The notes below the pieces were generated by a model. That model was not told the origin of the DNA and ran no database searches. It saw only the letters and a program-made list of their open reading frames with translations. DNA of 64,000 bases, from contig NZ_JAFVLN010000026.1 in NCBI RefSeq assembly GCF_017377775.1, positions 32,759 to 96,758 on the forward strand, read 5' to 3'. Made by a program: the position numbers and the translations under genes. The stretch comes from Streptomyces sp. VRA16 Mangrove soil. Its GTDB lineage: Bacteria > Actinomycetota > Actinomycetes > Streptomycetales > Streptomycetaceae. This document shows, piece by piece, positions 62,093 through 64,000 of the stretch (positions are counted from its first letter, which is position 1; each line of letters begins with the position of its first letter).

Positions 62093-63765
62093 TGCCCGCG
62101 CAGACCCCGGACGTGACCGTCACGGTCATCGTCTTCAACGACGCCGAGCGCCTGCCGCGCGCCGTCGCCTCCCTCCGGGCGCAGACCCACGAGAACATCG
62201 AGATCGTCATCAGCGACGACCACTCCACGGACCACACCCCCGAGGTGGCACGGGAGTTGGCGGCGCAGGACCCACGCATCACCTATCTGCGGCTGCCCGC
62301 GAACAGCGGCGGCTGCAGCGCCCCGCGCAACCGCGCCCTCGACATCGCCCGCGCCCCCTATCTGATGTTCCTCGACAGTGACGACGAACTGCCGCCGCGC
62401 GCGGTCGAGTTGCTCCTCGCCGCGCATCGCGAGGACCCGGCCATCGACTTCGCGATGGGCGCGGTGGAGCGGGTCCGCGTCGACACGGGCCGCACCTCGG
62501 TCTGGATGCCGCACCTGGTCGCCGAGCGGCGCACGGTCCCCGGGATCGAGGCCGAGCCCGGCCTGTTCTTCGAGCACCTGTCCACCAGCAAGATGTACGC
62601 GCGCGCCTTCCTGGACCGGCACGCGCTGCGCTTCCCCGAGGGCATCCACTACGAGGACCAGCTGTTCTCCGCGCAGAGCTACTGCCTGGCGACGTCGTTC
62701 ACGGTCGTCCCCGAGCGGGTCTACCGCTGGTACATCGAGCCGTACGCCGCCGAGTCCGCGGCCTCCATCTCCAACCAGCGGCACAAGCTGACCAATGTCC
62801 GCGACCGCGTCCACGTGCAGCGGCTCATCGACGCGTTCCTGGTCGAGAGCGGCCACACCGAGGCGCTGCGCGAGGCCAAGGACTACAAGTTCCTCAAGCA
62901 CGACTTCCGGATGTACGCGGGCGACCTGCCCTACCGGGACGACGCGTGGCTCGCGGGCTTCGCGGAGATCGTGAACCCGTACCTGGCCACCCTGTCCCCC
63001 GGGGCCTACGCGCGCCTGCCGCGCGCCGAACGGGTCCTGCTGCAACTCGTACGGGACGGCCGGCTCGACGAGGCCCGGCTCGCCGCCCGCGGCCTCGGTC
63101 ACGGGGTCGCTCCGCGGCAGGCGGCGGCCGACGCCGACGGCGCCCTGTACTGGGGCGACACCCTGCCCGCCGATCCGGCGGCCCGGCGCGAGCTGTCCCT
63201 GGCCGACCTGGGTCTTGACTCCCGGCCGTTCCCCGGCGCCCAGTTCCGGCACGAGATCGTGTCCGTGGAGCGCGGCCCCGGCCCCGCCTCGCTGCGGCTG
63301 CACATCCGTACGTACGACCCGGCGCTGCGCCTCCCGGTCGGCCCGCAGGTCGCCTCGCTCGTCATCTCCCCCGGCCGCCGCCGGCTGCGGGTCTCCTTCC
63401 GGCTCGACCCGGTGCGGCCCGGCGTCTTCGAGGGCCGCGCCCTGCTGGACCTGGCCCGCGCGCCGCTGCCCGCCCAGGGCTTCGACGGCGTCCGCCACCC
63501 GCTGCTCCAGCTCCAGGCGCCGGGCGGACTGCGCAACACGGGGCTGCTCCTGGCCCCGCTGGACTTCCCGTCGTTCACGGCGGAGATCCACCACCACCGG
63601 CTGACGGTGGAACCGGAGGGCCGCGGCGCGGGCCGCCTCCAGGTCCGCTGGGCACCGACCGGCCTCACAGCCCGCGTCCGCCCGATGGCCCACCGCGTCA
63701 GCCACAGCCCCCTGGGCCACCGAGTCCGCCGAGCGGCCCGCCTGGTCTCAGCAGTAACCCACTGA
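62092..63765 (+). CDS. GT2-family glycosyltransferase with C-terminal beta domain
   Basis: A 557-residue protein whose ATG shares one base with the upstream TGA (TGATG). The GT-A domain is intact: VTVTVIVFNDAERLPRAV, VISDDHSTDHTPE, NSGGCSAPRNRALDIARAP and FLDSDDELPPRAV. SKMYARAFLDRHALRFPEGI and YEDQLFSAQSY mark the acceptor side. A C-terminal beta-rich domain begins about residue 380. It is probably a decorating or linking sugar transferase for the polymer made by the upstream enzyme. It is the third protein in the window with this layout (also 26416 and 40157). Confidence 0.88.
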   Translation: MPAQTPDVTVTVIVFNDAERLPRAVASLRAQTHENIEIVISDDHSTDHTPEVARELAAQDPRITYLRLPANSGGCSAPRNRALDIARAPYLMFLDSDDELPPRAVELLLAAHREDPAIDFAMGAVERVRVDTGRTSVWMPHLVAERRTVPGIEAEPGLFFEHLSTSKMYARAFLDRHALRFPEGIHYEDQLFSAQSYCLATSFTVVPERVYRWYIEPYAAESAASISNQRHKLTNVRDRVHVQRLIDAFLVESGHTEALREAKDYKFLKHDFRMYAGDLPYRDDAWLAGFAEIVNPYLATLSPGAYARLPRAERVLLQLVRDGRLDEARLAARGLGHGVAPRQAAADADGALYWGDTLPADPAARRELSLADLGLDSRPFPGAQFRHEIVSVERGPGPASLRLHIRTYDPALRLPVGPQVASLVISPGRRRLRVSFRLDPVRPGVFEGRALLDLARAPLPAQGFDGVRHPLLQLQAPGGLRNTGLLLAPLDFPSFTAEIHHHRLTVEPEGRGAGRLQVRWAPTGLTARVRPMAHRVSHSPLGHRVRRAARLVSAVTH

Positions 63766-64000
63766 CCCCCAACCCACCACACCGCCTTCAGCAACCCCCC
63801 GCCCCACCACAGCCCGCCTCGCCCCGCCTCAGTCAATCCGCCGCCCCGCCCGGCCGCCTTGGGCAATCTGCCGCCAAGGGCGGCAGGGTGGGCAAGGCGG
63901 CACCCCAGCGCCGGGCAGGCGCCCCCGCAGGCCCCCGCCCACGGCCCCGAGTGGCCACCCCGTCCCACCCGCACACCCAAGACCCCCGCCCCACAAGCCC
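63766..64000. other. Non-coding end of the window
   Basis: No gene is supported. The DNA is C-rich and contains the partial dispersed element described separately. Confidence 0.6.
63856..63915 (-). repeat. Partial copy (60 bp) of the dispersed element
   Basis: Inverted relative to copies A and B, it contains only the hairpin module (CTTGGGCAATCTGCCGCC with its partner GGCGGCAGGGTGGGCAAG). It matches copy B in all but a few of 60 positions. The 5' module starting AGGGGCGCGGGGAAC is absent, so the hairpin module can occur alone. Confidence 0.8.

Overview
The window is chromosomal DNA from a Streptomyces or a very close relative. It is extremely GC-rich with strong third-position GC, and uses many GTG starts, ATGA start/stop overlaps and GGAG-type ribosome binding sites. 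The gene order prfB, two PASTA-less Ser/Thr kinases, a sugar ABC transporter, TagF-type fusions, ohrA/ohrR and a galE paralogue is, from memory, the order of the S. coelicolor SCO2972-SCO2998 neighbourhood. No rRNA, tRNA or CRISPR array was seen.

Layout. 1-635: 5' part of a secreted Gly/Thr/Asn repeat protein. 972-8797: release factor 2, kinases PkaB-like and PkaA-like, and a divergent FHA-plus-ATPase protein. 9212-12973: a binding-protein-dependent sugar importer whose first permease carries a large extracytoplasmic insertion. 13186-42816: a long glycan region holding four TagF-fold or GT2/TagF fusion enzymes (with a fifth at 59894), GT2 and GT4 glycosyltransferases, four polytopic GT-C enzymes, an acyltransferase-3 protein, and a complete four-enzyme set for a UDP-2,3-diacetamido-2,3-dideoxy-hexuronic acid. 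The peroxide-sensing ohrA/ohrR pair lies inside this region and galE ends it. 43042-51202: two LolD/MacB-type ATPases with two very large FtsX-like permeases. 51741-55298: a ThrE-type exporter, a two-component system and a small membrane protein. 55780-57607: an ADP-ribosylglycohydrolase and a TetR regulator, convergent across a MITE. 57800-63765: a TagGH-type polymer exporter followed by a TagF-like polymerase and a GT2 enzyme.

Taken together, the cell-wall genes read as one dispersed wall-glycopolymer system. Nucleotide sugars are made by galE and the diacetamido-uronate enzymes. Polyol-phosphate units are polymerised by TagF-like domains and decorated by GT2, GT4 and GT-C enzymes. Exported chains leave through the TagGH pair, with possible O-acetylation by the acyltransferase. 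Several operons in this region share an upstream motif.

Non-coding structure is rich. There is a 152-bp dispersed element in two full copies and one partial copy, a perfect 28-bp tandem array, a roughly 400-bp minisatellite, and a 234-bp MITE whose terminal repeats hold the stop codons of both neighbours. Two short ORFs are linked by ATGA overlaps to large downstream genes, and a broken dre-like palindrome lies ahead of the sugar importer.
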